Source of the DNA: Polytrichum commune
Taxonomy: Eukaryota > Streptophyta > Polytrichopsida > Polytrichales > Polytrichaceae
Assembly: GCA_950295325.1 (NCBI GenBank)
Contig: OX485807.1
Coordinates: 5,952,501 to 6,016,500 of the forward strand
Reading direction: 5' to 3'
Length of the DNA: 64,000 bases
The notes under the pieces were generated by a model that saw only the letters and a program-made list of their open reading frames with translations, was not told where the DNA came from and did no database searches. The position numbers were made by a program, and so were the translations under genes. This document shows, piece by piece, positions 37,151 to 47,927 of the stretch. Each line of letters starts with the position of its first letter. Positions within the stretch are counted from its first letter, which is position 1.

Positions 37151-37383
37151 CAATGAGCGGGGGGATTTTTGGGCATAACCAGTTGAGATCCTAGCTAGTG
37201 TTTGCAAGTCCAACCGGTTACATGTTGACATCCTCTGGTTTTCCTTTATTGAATTGGGGTATACTCTCTAAATTCCTCTAAAATGATCGGTAATTTTCCT
37301 GCAGTCTTGAACTTCCAACCGGTTATTCCTCACACTCTACTGGTTCATTTGTAACTAACTGCCGATTCTCCCCGATCATTGAT
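37151..37383 (+). mobile_element. CCGGTT-family MITE, about 233 bp
   Basis: The ends (around gagcggggggatttttgggc and gattctccccgatcattgat) are inverted repeats built on ATCANTGATCGGGGAGA. The body has 'ccaaccggttacatgttgac' and 'tgatcggtaattttcctgca'. An inverted copy lies at 40226-40455. Partial copies lie at 39945-40135, 23785-23958 and 61020-61170. Confidence 0.7.
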
Positions 37384-37526
37384 GTGCATTTTAGGAAGTT
37401 TGGTGCTCGTGGCCAACAAACTCAATGCAATAGCTGAATGGTCATGTGCTCATGTTGCATTTAATGCCCTGCAATTTCTGCAAGGACTTATATATATTTC
37501 CCAAACATGCTCTTGCTCGTGGCAGG

Positions 37527-37705
37527 TGGCACCTAGAGAGAGAGAGAGAGAGAGGGAGAGGGAATTATCGTATAGTGTACCTCATCCATCCATCCAACGT
37601 AGAAACTTGACCCTCTATAGGTTTGTTGTTGATTCATCTCAAATTGGATGGATGAGACGTACGCTCCTCTTCCCCATTCTTCCCTCTCTCCGTGGCACCT
37701 GGCAT
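37527..37705. mobile_element. Foldback element with GA-rich ends
   Basis: The left end (ggtggcacctagagagagag) is partly inverted at the right end (ccctctctccgtggcacctg). Inside, 'tcatccatccatccaacgta' and 'aaattggatggatgagacgt' also pair. The element at 56285-56545 has the same plan and shares 'gagggaatta' and 'gatgaatgagaggtatgct'-like words, so they are probably related. Confidence 0.5.
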
Positions 37706-38229
37706 TGAAAGCTTGCTATTCCTGGTGCGAGACAACAATTGAGAAACTACTAAATCTTTTGGGGGTGCCTCGATGGATGAAAAGCTAACAGCCACAGAAG
37801 TCCCTCCCGGAGGCAAGGGGGGAGTGTCAGTGTTTCCCACATGGGAGCCTTCATATCAGGGGATGTATTAGTTTAATGATAGATAGGGAGAGAGAAAGGG
37901 AGATATGTTAATAATATCCTGGGGATATAGTATAATAATAGGCAACCCTCGTTCGAGTTCCCGCTTTGGTTCCCGCGCTCCCGATCTTCCAATAGGCTCC
38001 CACTGTAGTGATTCCGGATTTCCGATTTCATGCAACAGTCAAGTCGCTACTAACTTAAGGCTAAGTAGTACGGGAGCCTTACTAAAACGGACGTTGATCG
38101 TAAAGAGTTCAAATTCTTCTAAAAGTACCACATCTCGTCTTTCTGAAACATAAATCTAGGAAATCTGTACATCGATGACCATTTTTTATATTTTTAAATG
38201 CATCTGTTCTAGGCATCGCACATATGTGA
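37706..38229. other. Unassigned segment
   Basis: 37905-38153 has an 82-codon plus-strand frame rich in serine, with balanced GC content unlike its flanks. I could not assign it to a nuclear gene, plastid or mitochondrial sequence by eye. A fragment of captured or organellar DNA is possible. Confidence 0.25.
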
Positions 38230-38870
38230 CTTACAAGGTGGAGTTTTGGCTGGGGTGAAACAACCCGTATTCTGGTACCTTACCGGATGAATCAATCGTC
38301 AAGAGACTCACCCCGAGGAATGACGGGTTCATATCATCCATAGTAAGTCAGCGAGTCAGTTGGTAAAGTAGGAGCAGGATCATCATGTTGCATTGTTTTG
38401 TAATTTCGCAACCTCGCCAACCAGCAAGCTCATTGGAGCAAGTATGCATGTTTGCATGCACAGATGACTCCCTTGCTATGTGCTTTAAGTTTGGGTTGTC
38501 GCAAGGAGTTTTATTTAAAAAATCTTTGCTGGATTTGGATTTTGAACGAAGCCGGGAGGATTCATTTTGTCATCACTAGGGTTTGAGAAAAAAATTGAGC
38601 CTGGAATCAGAGAGTGGAAATTTGAATGGGAGGAGGTCTGGAGTGGCTACGATCCAAGGGAATGTTTTTGTTGCTCTCTACAGTGGTTGGCGAGGTTGCG
38701 AAGTTATAGAACAATGTGATGTGATGATCATGCTTATACTTTATTGACTAACTCGCTGATTTACTATGGATGATATGGACCCATCATTCCTCGGGATGAG
38801 ACTCTCGCAAACTGATTCATCCGGTAAGGTACTAGTGTACGGGTTGTTTCGCCCTAGCCGTCTTGTAGAT
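38230..38870. mobile_element. Long inverted repeat (about 190-bp arms, 258-nt spacer)
   Basis: The left arm (38230-38424) and right arm (38683-38870) are inverted copies at roughly 80-85 percent by eye. The shared parts include gaaacaacccgta, taccttaccggatgaatca, catatcatccatagtaa and tcgcaacctcgccaacca. The spacer has no recognisable gene. It is probably a foldback or long-TIR MITE. If transcribed through, the RNA would fold into a long imperfect hairpin. Confidence 0.8.
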
Positions 38871-39944
38871 TACCTTGAGCATTTCGACTTCTGACTTGCT
38901 GGCTAGAAATATTTTAAAGGGAAAGATAAATTCAGTTGTCAGTCCGGTGGAGAACTTCTTTCCACACATGCATTGTTTTGTGTGCTCCTTTGTGTAGTTC
39001 GGCAAAGCCCTCAAACTAATATAAGTAAGGCATGTGGCACTTCCAATTTTGCAAGATAAAAGTTGGCCGTTAGATCAAACGGGAATTGCCTCATCCGGTT
39101 GGCACTTGCAAAAGATGAAGATTGTCATTTTTTTGAGTTTTGAAATCAGATTTGAGATGCAAACTTTATAAGAGGTCAAAGTGAGGATTTACTTTTCCAC
39201 CAGTGATCACATAGTAGGCCTTTTCAAAAATGTCACGTACGATATTGAACTTATAATGGTTTATATATTCTAAAGAAGTAGTCCAATCTCATCGTAACGC
39301 ATGTATGTTTGGTTTGTTGTACACTACTTCGAGCGTTGCCACATACCACTCAAATAAGAGCGACCTAACTAAGAAGAGCAACCACACGAGAGGCACATAC
39401 AAGGGTATCTTAGTCAAGAGATTGAATTGTACATTGGAATGCCACGTGCATGAAGACAAGAGTGTGGTTCCGAACGAGGGGCCTCTTAAGGCTCACACCT
39501 CGACAATTAATGATCTGGAGCTACATTCTAATCGTTTGGATGTTTGGATGGGGTGGTAGGGCCTGAATACCTGGCGGCCACAAATCAAATGTGCATTAAG
39601 CATTTGCCAATTTTAACTTTTGAGTTGGCAAGCCTTAGCCATACACTATAGCGACGCGAATCGAATACCTCTTCCGCAACTTATTATACTCAATAAGATT
39701 CATTACAGATTCTGTCTCTTGAAGTTATGGGCCAAGGATTCATGGTGTCTACATCAGCTCATCCGTTGCGAAAAAGGTGAAAAAGTAGCGCACTTATCCT
39801 GCAACGTAAAAATTTCAATAAAATATTGGTGATTCAAACTCTTGAAGTAGCATCGAAGACCCGAATTGATCTAGTGGGGTCCAGTGGGAATAAATTGACC
39901 CTCAACCCTATTGCGGCCTGGGCTATGAACAGGCAAATCCGACC
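38871..39944. other. Dispersed family C copy and unassigned DNA
   Basis: A degenerate family C copy runs about 39110-39350 (ending 'ccacataccactcaaataag'). The 39305-39559 frame crosses its end and has no motif. Confidence 0.4.
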
Positions 39945-40135
39945 ACTAGTTAAAATTTGACAGATAGCTGGTTCAAGTTCAAGACTTTAGGCAAGTTGAC
40001 AATCATTTTAGAAGAATCTATATAACTTAATCTAATAAAAGAAAGAAACCCTGAAAGATGTGAACATGTAGCTGCTTTGGACTTTGAAAGACTTGGATCT
40101 CGCCTGAATTTGCCCAAAATCTCACCGGACACTGA
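39945..40135 (-). mobile_element. CCGGTT-family MITE, diverged partial copy
   Basis: It follows the 40226-40455 element in order ('gatagctggttcaagttcaa', 'gacaatcattttagaagaat', 'gtgaacatgtagctgc', 'tttgcccaaaatctcaccgg') with many changes. It lies directly before a better copy in the same orientation. Confidence 0.55.
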
Positions 40136-40225
40136 ACCTGGGGTTTGTTTTTACTTGTAACACTCCTTTCTACGATGAATGAGTTTACATAAACCTGACG
40201 AAGCCCGAGGCCCTAAGCCATATCG

Positions 40226-40455
40226 ATCAATGATCGGGGAGAACAGGCAGTTAATTGCAGATGAACTGGTTGAGTTTGAGAAATAACCGGTTGAAGTTCA
40301 AGATTGCAGGAAAATTACTGATCATTTTTGAGGAATTTATAGAATATACCCCAATTTAATAAAGGAATACCAAAGGATGTCAGCATGTAACCGGTTGGAC
40401 TTGAAAACATTAGGATCTCAACCGATTATGCCCAAAAATCTCCCCGATCACTGAT
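40226..40455 (-). mobile_element. CCGGTT-family MITE, 230 bp
   Basis: The left end ATCAATGATCGGGGAGAACA and right end ...aaatctccccgatcactgat are inverted repeats. It is the inverted counterpart of 37151-37383 with an uninterrupted body (ataaccggttgaagttcaag, gtcagcatgtaaccggttgg). Confidence 0.75.
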
Positions 40456-42165
40456 ACCGATGGCGAGTGTCTGTGTTTGTGTACCACCAACTACTGTTTC
40501 AACTGGCACATATTCTTTGACTCATGTGAAAACACCTGTGTAACTAACTTCAAGGCAACAATAAATAGGTCAAGACAGAGGGCCTACGAGATGTACGATT
40601 TTTTGTATATATAAGTTATATAGTTTGGAGTCAAACATCTACCTTGCTCGGCGTTGTGTGAACTAAGTACCTTACAAGGTCATGCATATATTAGTGGATA
40701 AACTGGAAGGGAAAATCCTACCACTACCCATATATATATGAGTTCCTAAGCAATCATATCGCGTCGGTGAAAGAACAATGCAAATTTATCATAGTGGTAG
40801 GTTTATTATACATGTTTTTTAGCGATATATGACAATTTCTCAAGATTCATATGTTTGTAGTGTATCCACTCTCAATATTTGAAGATTTTTTTGGCTTTTG
40901 TTTGTGAACACAACTTGTTTGAGAGCGTCAAACATACTAGGAGTAACTTGGCTCCACAAATCGTTGGTGGTCAAAGATTGAACCTAATGATCCATCATTG
41001 TATCTATCATGCACACCCTACATGTAGATAGATGCCTTGCAACTAAGGTACGTGGCCCTATTGTGGGCACTTCCAACTCTAGTGTCAATTTGAATTGTGG
41101 GATCAAAGATGGAAAGACATCTTGTCCCATTAGCAATTGCAAATTGCATAGGTTGTTAGTTCAAGATTAAAAAAATCCAAGGTGAGATGCAAATTATACA
41201 ATAGTCCAAAGTGAAGATTCTCTTATTCTTTACATAATCACAAGGGTCCTTCTAAATGTTTTAGTTATTGAACCTAGAATGGTGCCTATATTGTTAGCAC
41301 ATCTAATCCAACATCATCTAAGATAGACCGGTGTTAATCCAACACCCCTAAATGTGGACACCAAAAAGACTTGTTTAAAAGAGATTGGACCACATGCTCA
41401 ACACATGTTAACCTTTCTAAATATTATAGCCTATAAGTGTAACTTATAAATATTATAAGGTTATAGCTTACTAATGTCAAGTTTATAAAGTGTAAACACA
41501 TGACACTTGTTCGATAATATCTTCCTTTTGCATACTAAATGTAAGCATATTACACTTGCCCATAATATGCTTAATATTATCTTCTTCTTACATGCTAAAT
41601 TGTAAACACTTGACACTACTATGTATAAAAGAATCATTAATCTCCAGTCACGACAAACATGGGACGTGACAATTGTAGACCTTTGAGCTACCTAGTTTAG
41701 ACCTTCCCAAATAGTGCATGTGACATTAAATACCATATACATTATAGTTCTCTACCACTATGTACAATAAATTAGGGAAAATAAAGATAATATATCCTAT
41801 ATTCATGTCCATAGACTCTATAACCATGATATGGAGAGGACTAGTGGTAATACCATGCAATTCCCTTAGTGAGCATCTTCCTTTGAAAGTATTGGATGAT
41901 ACATTTCCAAAAAATATACGCTTAGAAAGCATAAGACACACAAATCCCACGCAACAAGTCATGTGTCTGCTTGAGAAACTTTCTCTCGTTTAGATGAAAG
42001 CTTGATGACTCCAAGTATGAAAATTCCCAAAATTGCAAGTTCAAGCTCTCAACTCAAGCTCTATTAAGTCTATGACATCGCTCGGGTAATACTTCACTTT
42101 GCCATGACATGGATCTTTAATTACTTTCTTTCCCTTTTGCTAGACCTTGTCGGCATGGAGAGTGG
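40456..42165. other. AT-rich stretch, dispersed family C copy, no gene
   Basis: A family C copy is recognisable at about 41120-41375. The 41726-41993 frames on both strands overlap each other and have no motif. Confidence 0.4.
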
Positions 42166-42714
42166 TACTACACCATTTATGGTATTTAGTGTCACATACA
42201 CTCTTTGCAAAGGGCCTAAACTAGATGTCTAGAGGTCTCAAAGCATCACGTTCGCTAATTGCCAACATGATATTATTCATCAACATAAGTAACTAATTTA
42301 AGTGAAAATTTACGTACATTATGACATTTAGTAATGCATATTGGGATACTTGAGATGATAGTTTTCATTCTAGAATGGAAGGGGAATATATTATTGAGCA
42401 TATCATTCATAAGTGTCATGTGTTTGTATTTTAGTAGCCAAGAGGAAGATATTCTATAAGTTACTAATGTCAAGTGTCATTTGCGTGCACTTTAGTCAAC
42501 TTGGAGACCATTGTGTAACAAAAACATACACCTCATGTGATACTATTGAACATTCCCATGTCAAGATACTAATAAGGGCACTTGAACGCCAAGTGTCATG
42601 AGGTGACACTAACAATGAAGTTTGTTGATCAATAGTGACACCTAGCATACGCCCCAAAATACACTATATGACATGATTATGTATGTGACACTAAATGCCA
42701 TAAACGGTGTAGTG
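42166..42714. mobile_element. CACTA-like MITE, about 549 bp
   Basis: The left end TACTACACCATTTATGGTAT and following ttagtgtcacatac are inverted at the right end, whose reverse strand reads CACTACACCGTTTATGGCAT. The terminal CACTA, changed to TACTA on the left, places it in En/Spm. A decayed copy lies at 45541-46066, a partial at 18826-19120 and an inverted fragment at about 55960-56220. No exact 3-bp target duplication is seen. Confidence 0.75.
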
Positions 42715-43316
42715 CTAATGACTCAAGTATTGAATATATACCTCTTTGATTCATGGGAGGTTATTATCAATGTTGGTCTTGTATGATATAGGTGAATGTA
42801 TGGTATTAATACTCAACATCAATAATGACATCAAAGAAACTACATGTGGGTATCAACATTGTCATACCAATCAAATTTTGATATTTGGTGGGTATGTCAA
42901 GGCCAGAGAATCGTTGTATACCCAAGCTATCATTCGGGTCAATGCCATTCTAAACCATATTGGTACTAGGGTGTTTTTGCCTAGGTATGAAGGTCCTCGC
43001 ATGATATATCGACCCGAATAGTATCGAAAACATAAATACTGTCAATTATCCATGCCCTACTAATATCAAAAAAGATGAAATCCTCATCATAGATAAGACG
43101 ATAGTAGACCAAACCCAAATATTCCTTGTAATTGAAGCGCTTGAAGAGCTATTAGGGACATGGAAAGAAGTCTTAGAGAGGTGATTCACATTTCCATATC
43201 CTATGAATTTCATAGCCTTGCCAAAGCTGTAGATCTTAAGAACTAAATTCAATAACACTGCCCTAGTAGTCATCAATCACTGGTGAGTGGTTTCACAACC
43301 GGCTACTAGCCTGGTT

Positions 43317-43347
43317 TGACACACCTGGTACTTGTTACCACGTGTCA
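43317..43347. promoter_or_regulatory. Imperfect palindrome upstream of tRNA-Gly
   Basis: TGACAC and GGTA are followed, after 'cttgt', by TACC and GTGTCA, so the stretch can fold as a stem with small interior asymmetry. It contains CACGTGT and ends 11 nt before the tRNA 5' end. A role in tRNA transcription is speculative. Confidence 0.35.
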
Positions 43348-43358
43348 GCCTGTGATTC

Positions 43359-43440
43359 GCATCGGTGGTCTAGTGGTAGAATAGTACCCTGCCAACTCAG
43401 CAGTTCGGTACAGACCCGGGTTCGATTCCCGGCCGATGCA
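43359..43440 (+). tRNA. tRNA-Gly(GCC) with an 11-nt intron
   Basis: All parts of a nuclear tRNA-Gly are intact: acceptor stem GCATCGG (43359-43365) pairing fully with CCGATGC, discriminator A at 43440, A box TGGTCTAGTGG (43366-43376), B box GGTTCGATTCC (43419-43429) and T stem CCGGG/CCCGG. Anticodon stem GTACC (43384-43388) pairs with GGTAC (43407-43411), and the anticodon GCC is at 43391-43393. Between A37 (43394) and C38 (43406) lie 11 extra bases, ACTCAGCAGTT (43395-43405), at the canonical eukaryotic tRNA intron site. GCAG (43400-43403) can pair with CTGC (43389-43392), leaving a 3-nt bulge UUC at the 3' splice site as the tRNA-splicing endonuclease requires. Removing the 11 nt gives a standard 71-nt tRNA-Gly. 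CCA is not encoded, as expected for a nuclear gene. Confidence 0.92.
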
Positions 43441-43445
43441 AGCCA

Positions 43446-43450
43446 TTTTT
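43446..43450 (+). terminator. RNA polymerase III T-run terminator
   Basis: TTTTT begins 5 nt after the tRNA 3' end. A second T5 follows at 43456-43460 as a possible back-up. Confidence 0.8.
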
Positions 43451-43460
43451 GGTTCTTTTT

Positions 43461-45540
43461 GCTTCAGAAAGACTTTTCTGGTGCTATCCGGCGGATATCT
43501 CCATTTTCGGTGCTAGCCCAACTTCCATGTAAATAATCTCTGTGGAAGTTTATCCTATGGAGGGTCACACAGAAGCAAAGACAATACACTGAAGTAAGTT
43601 TCGATGATTGTTACTTATTGGATTCCAACAACCTATCCCTGTGTTCCATGTATAATGTGTAATATATATGAATGATATATATATGAATGATCGTCTAATT
43701 TGTTTGTCACAGTCAATCGTCAGGCACAGATATTCATGCAGAGGATCTAAGTTACTCACGTGCTTGATTTAATTTTCTGAGAGACAGGGCCACATTTGCA
43801 GAGCAGTGGGCAGAGCTCATATATACAACAATCTTCAAGTAATGTCAGGGAGATTTTCATTGTTGGAATTAACTTCGGTCCACATCAGACTGTTGGGTTG
43901 TGAATCCGGCATGTGGGATGCCAGTTGGGTCCGAGTGTCATCCCTTGTGGAATAGTATATCTTTACTTTGCTGCAGTCTTTGGGTTTATTCAAAGACATG
44001 ATTTGCTCTCTTACCCCATCATTCAAGTAGTAGACTCTCGGATACAGACATGGAAATGCGTATGGGATTAGTGCCCTCTGATCAGTGGATTCTTATTGAG
44101 AATGTACGCCTTTCATTAGTGTTGTATTCGTTGCATCACATCATCAAGCAATGTGCGTTCGTTCATGTCGGCTTTGGGAATATAACCTAGGATGTCATGA
44201 TCTAGTGCGGATTCAAACTTAATCTGAGTCTCCTTACACTAGGTTGGGACATCTCATGGTTATATTCTTAGAGTCCACATGAATGAACACACACTACTTA
44301 ATAATGTTGTGTGCGACAAGTCTGTTAGAGAGCTTGATTGATGAAGCCTAAGAAGGTGAACCTCTTCTAACCTGTACACAAAATTTTAGTTAGCAACGAA
44401 TGCTAAAGGATGATGTGGTTACACTAGAGAGGTGGAGCTCAAGTAGAGAGCTCAAAGATTGAGACCTTGAAGAAAGGAGTCTTCTCATTTGCAGGGAACC
44501 TCTTTCAACAACACTTAATATTTCGATTTCCAACTTGAGAGCTTGAACTTGGTACCAAATTTACAACGTTTAGATGGTGCCTTGATGGATCGGATGGGGA
44601 ACCATCATGAAAGTCATTTTTGACAAAGTTCTGAGTCAAATTCCCAACTTGAGGTCAAGCTCTTGTTTTGTGGGCAATGGGTTTCAAGTATTGTCTTGCA
44701 GCGACTTTATACATCACTGGCAAGAATGGCCATACACCATTGTATTCAGCATTGCACTGACTGGTTGAGTTCCTACATTGCCGTTTTATGCAGCGGCTAA
44801 TATTTCACCACATGGATGTTGAGAATATTCAAAGAAACTCAGCTTGGAATTGGATTTGACTCACATCCAGCTCCTGAACTTACAGTGCGGATGGGGAAGC
44901 TAATGTAAGAACCAATGCAATTGTGCAGATGTTAGCTTACACCTACAAAACATGTTGTTAGAATGTCGAAAGCAAAACTTGTCAATCTCAGCATGTAGGT
45001 CAGGAATAGTGTGCATTGAAAAAATAAAAGTGGCTAGTAAGTGGTCATAATATTCATCTGAAGGTCAAATGACAACTAATTTCAATTATATTTCCCAGTC
45101 ACAAGATACAGGAACTGTGACTGAGCTCATACTAGACGATTCCTTAAAAAAATCTTTGGTATGAAGTAAAATGCAGCATGCTCTATCCCATCACACCACT
45201 GTGCTTGCATACGTAGACAAATGCATTTGTCTAGTCGAACCTTATCAGATTGTTCATTGCCCAAGCTTCATGCACCAATGTGATCACTGCTTGTTGCAGA
45301 GCTGGGAACCTTGTCCACCCTACATCGAATTTCACATCATATTTAATAACAGGTCGTGATCTCTTTTTATTATCTCTTTTTATGTATCACTTTTAATTGT
45401 TTCTTTTTTTTAAATGATTGACTTCTAGAGTGCACTTGATGAGACAACTCAGAGAGCTTGATTTCCGAAGCCTGAAAAGATGAAACTCTCTTAAAGTGGA
45501 CACAAACTCTTAGTTAGCAAGCAGCAAGGTCCCCTTTTAC
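43461..45540. other. Mixed stretch without a supportable gene
   Basis: A decayed foldback related to 46900-47050 lies at about 44138-44313 ('caagcaatgtgcgttcgttc' against 'catgaatgaacacacactac'). Open frames are short and featureless. Confidence 0.4.
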
Positions 45541-46066
45541 AATACACAGTTTATGGTATTTAGTGTCACATACATTATTTGCAAGGGGCCTAAATTAGAT
45601 GGCTAGAGGTTTCAGTGTATTACGTCCATTAATTGCCAATATGATACTATTCATCAACATAAGTAACTTTTGCAAGTGCAAAAAAATTTGTATTATGGTG
45701 TTTAGCGTAGGACATTGGAATTTTGAGATGATAAATTTGCGTTTTAGTATGCAAGGGGGAGGATTTTATTCAGCATGCTAAGCACAAGTGTCATGTGTTT
45801 TACATTTTGATATGCAAGAGGAAGATATTCTTGAGCATATTGATGCTAAATGAAATTTGTGTACACTTTTAATCAACTTGTAAACCATTGGATAACATAG
45901 GCATACACCTCATAACACTATCGAACACATTCATACCAAGATATCAATAAGTGCACTTGAACGCCAAGTGTCACGAGGTGACACTAATGATGAAAATGTT
46001 CATCAATAGTGTAACCTAACATAGGCTTCAAAATAGAGTAAGTGACATTGAATACCATTAATGCTA
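45541..46066 (+). mobile_element. Decayed copy of the 42166-42714 CACTA-like MITE
   Basis: It has the same order of blocks: 'tttatggtatttagtgtcac', 'aggggcctaaattagatggc', 'attgccaatatgatactatt' and 'cttgaacgccaagtgtcacg'. Both ends are substituted. Confidence 0.7.
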
Positions 46067-46899
46067 CAGAGAGGTTGAGAGCTTATAGAAAAGAGTGTCT
46101 TCGGCTCACGCTTGCTCATTCAAACTCTACTGCACACTTTGACGTTCAATCTGAGAGCTTGAACTTTTATTGGACTTATAAATGCTTGGATAGCGTTTAG
46201 ATGGATCTTATGTGGAATGACTAAGACAAAAAGGTCATTTTGGACAAGCTCTCAAAAGGTTGAGCAACTGGACTTTTTAAGCGTTATCTGATTTGTCATG
46301 AATTCTCTTTTATTTAGGACCATCTCCCCCTCCCCTCCGATCTCTCACTTTGAGCACAGCCACTTTATCCTTGCTCAAACTATTGGAAGCTTATCAAATC
46401 AAAGTATTAAAAGTTCTCTTGAAAATTGTGAGTTCGAGCTCATGACTCAAACCTCTCAACTCCGTATAGTAGAATGCTATGTGGATGCTTGTTGGTGATT
46501 GTTGCAAACATTAGAGTTATCCGTAAAGTCTTTTGAAGAGGGACGAAACCGTGCATTTGTTCCTTCTTTGAGGAAAACTTTTTATAAAGAGCTCGTTAGC
46601 TCATCGTACAAATTTGGAGCCTATTTAGAAAGTTGGGTGGAATTTTTGGGACCTCCTCTTATCACCTCTCAAATTTTGAAGGATCTAAAATAGGGAATGT
46701 GCATGGGACCTGTCATGCTAAAATCCCAGATCGACATGTGCAAGGCTACTTGGCCCACCCCATCCTAGTAGGACAAGCTAGAAAGCCGATTTTTAATAGC
46801 TCGACACCACTCTTTGTGCATGATAATTTAAGCATTAAGAAAACTTGGGTGACTTTGTGTTGGTTCTCATAACTCAAGGTTTGGGACTAAACCCATGCC
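46067..46899. other. AT-rich stretch without a supportable gene
   Basis: Three short plus-strand frames between 46298 and 46872 lie end to end in different phases and show no motif. No RNA gene or bounded element was found. Confidence 0.4.
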
Positions 46900-47050
46900 T
46901 AACATTACTAAGCAATGTGCATTCATTCTATGGGCCCTTAAAATATGACCATGGGATGCACAGACCCTGCACAAGGAGACTCAGATTGAGACTAAGCTCC
47001 TAACATCCCATGGTCATATTCCCAAGGCCCGCAACCGCTTAGTAATGTTA
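46900..47050. mobile_element. Foldback MITE, 151 bp
   Basis: The ends TAACATTACTAAGC and GCTTAGTAATGTTA are perfect 14-bp inverted repeats. Pairing resumes inside with AATATGACCATGGGATG (from about 46936) against its inverse near 47007-47023, so most of the element folds on itself. No target duplication was identified. Confidence 0.75.
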
Positions 47051-47927
47051 TGTGGTTTCATCTCCTTTACTTTACAAATAACTCTATTGTGATGTGTCTT
47101 TTGCATTCCAAGTTGAATATATGAGCAACTAGAGTAGACAAACTCATTTCTGAAAAGACCCCCAATCTTAATACATAGAGTAACTCAACCTAGCATCAGC
47201 ACTGAAAATGTATGAAGTTCCTCATTCGGATCTACCCACCGACAGACATTAACATTTCCAAGAGCATCTTTGGAAGTAAGCAAAACAACAATAATATCCA
47301 TGCAAGCCTAGTCCGCCTTAAAGACTGCCACATTGTCACGCTGATGGTGGTGAAGCTCAATGGAACATTGGAAAGCAAATCTCAATAGTTGAAACATAGT
47401 TCCTATGCAAAAAATCTCCAAACTATCACAGATAATAAAAATGAGACAGCATTTATTCGTCGCACCAAACTGCTTAAGCTCTCAGAATTGAAGGATCAAA
47501 AGTCCAATGAAGGGGCCAAATTCCATTGGTAAAAATCCAGCGTACAGTTACAACAGGAAAGCTCCATTTACAGGTGCTTTCGTCTGACTTCCTCAAAGGA
47601 TCAGCCATGTTCTCTACAAATACATTAGCAAGACATTACCCCAGCTGGCTAGCTCTTAGGGTATACATCAATTGCCACAATTTTTACTTTTGGGATGTTT
47701 GTTGATACTCCTCAAGTACTTCAAAAATCATCATCACAGATATCATGGAGAAAAAGGGAAGCCGCACAGGATTGGAATAGCACCACATTATAATGCTTAT
47801 AAACTACATCCATCTACTTGGTATGAATGACACCCCTCCCAAAAAGGAAGAAAAGAAGGAAAAATGAAAAAGGAACAGCAAGTGAACGAGCAAAACTTCC
47901 GGTTGTCAGGAAAACATGTAAAGAGTG
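47051..47927 (-). other. 3' flank of BTA1
   Basis: No separate gene is seen. The part nearest 47928 is probably BTA1 3' untranslated sequence. No single polyadenylation site can be chosen. Confidence 0.4.

Noticed and set aside
37905-38153. Plastid or mitochondrial gene insertion
   Set aside because: Composition is suggestive, but no organellar gene could be recognised on either strand, so it is left unassigned.
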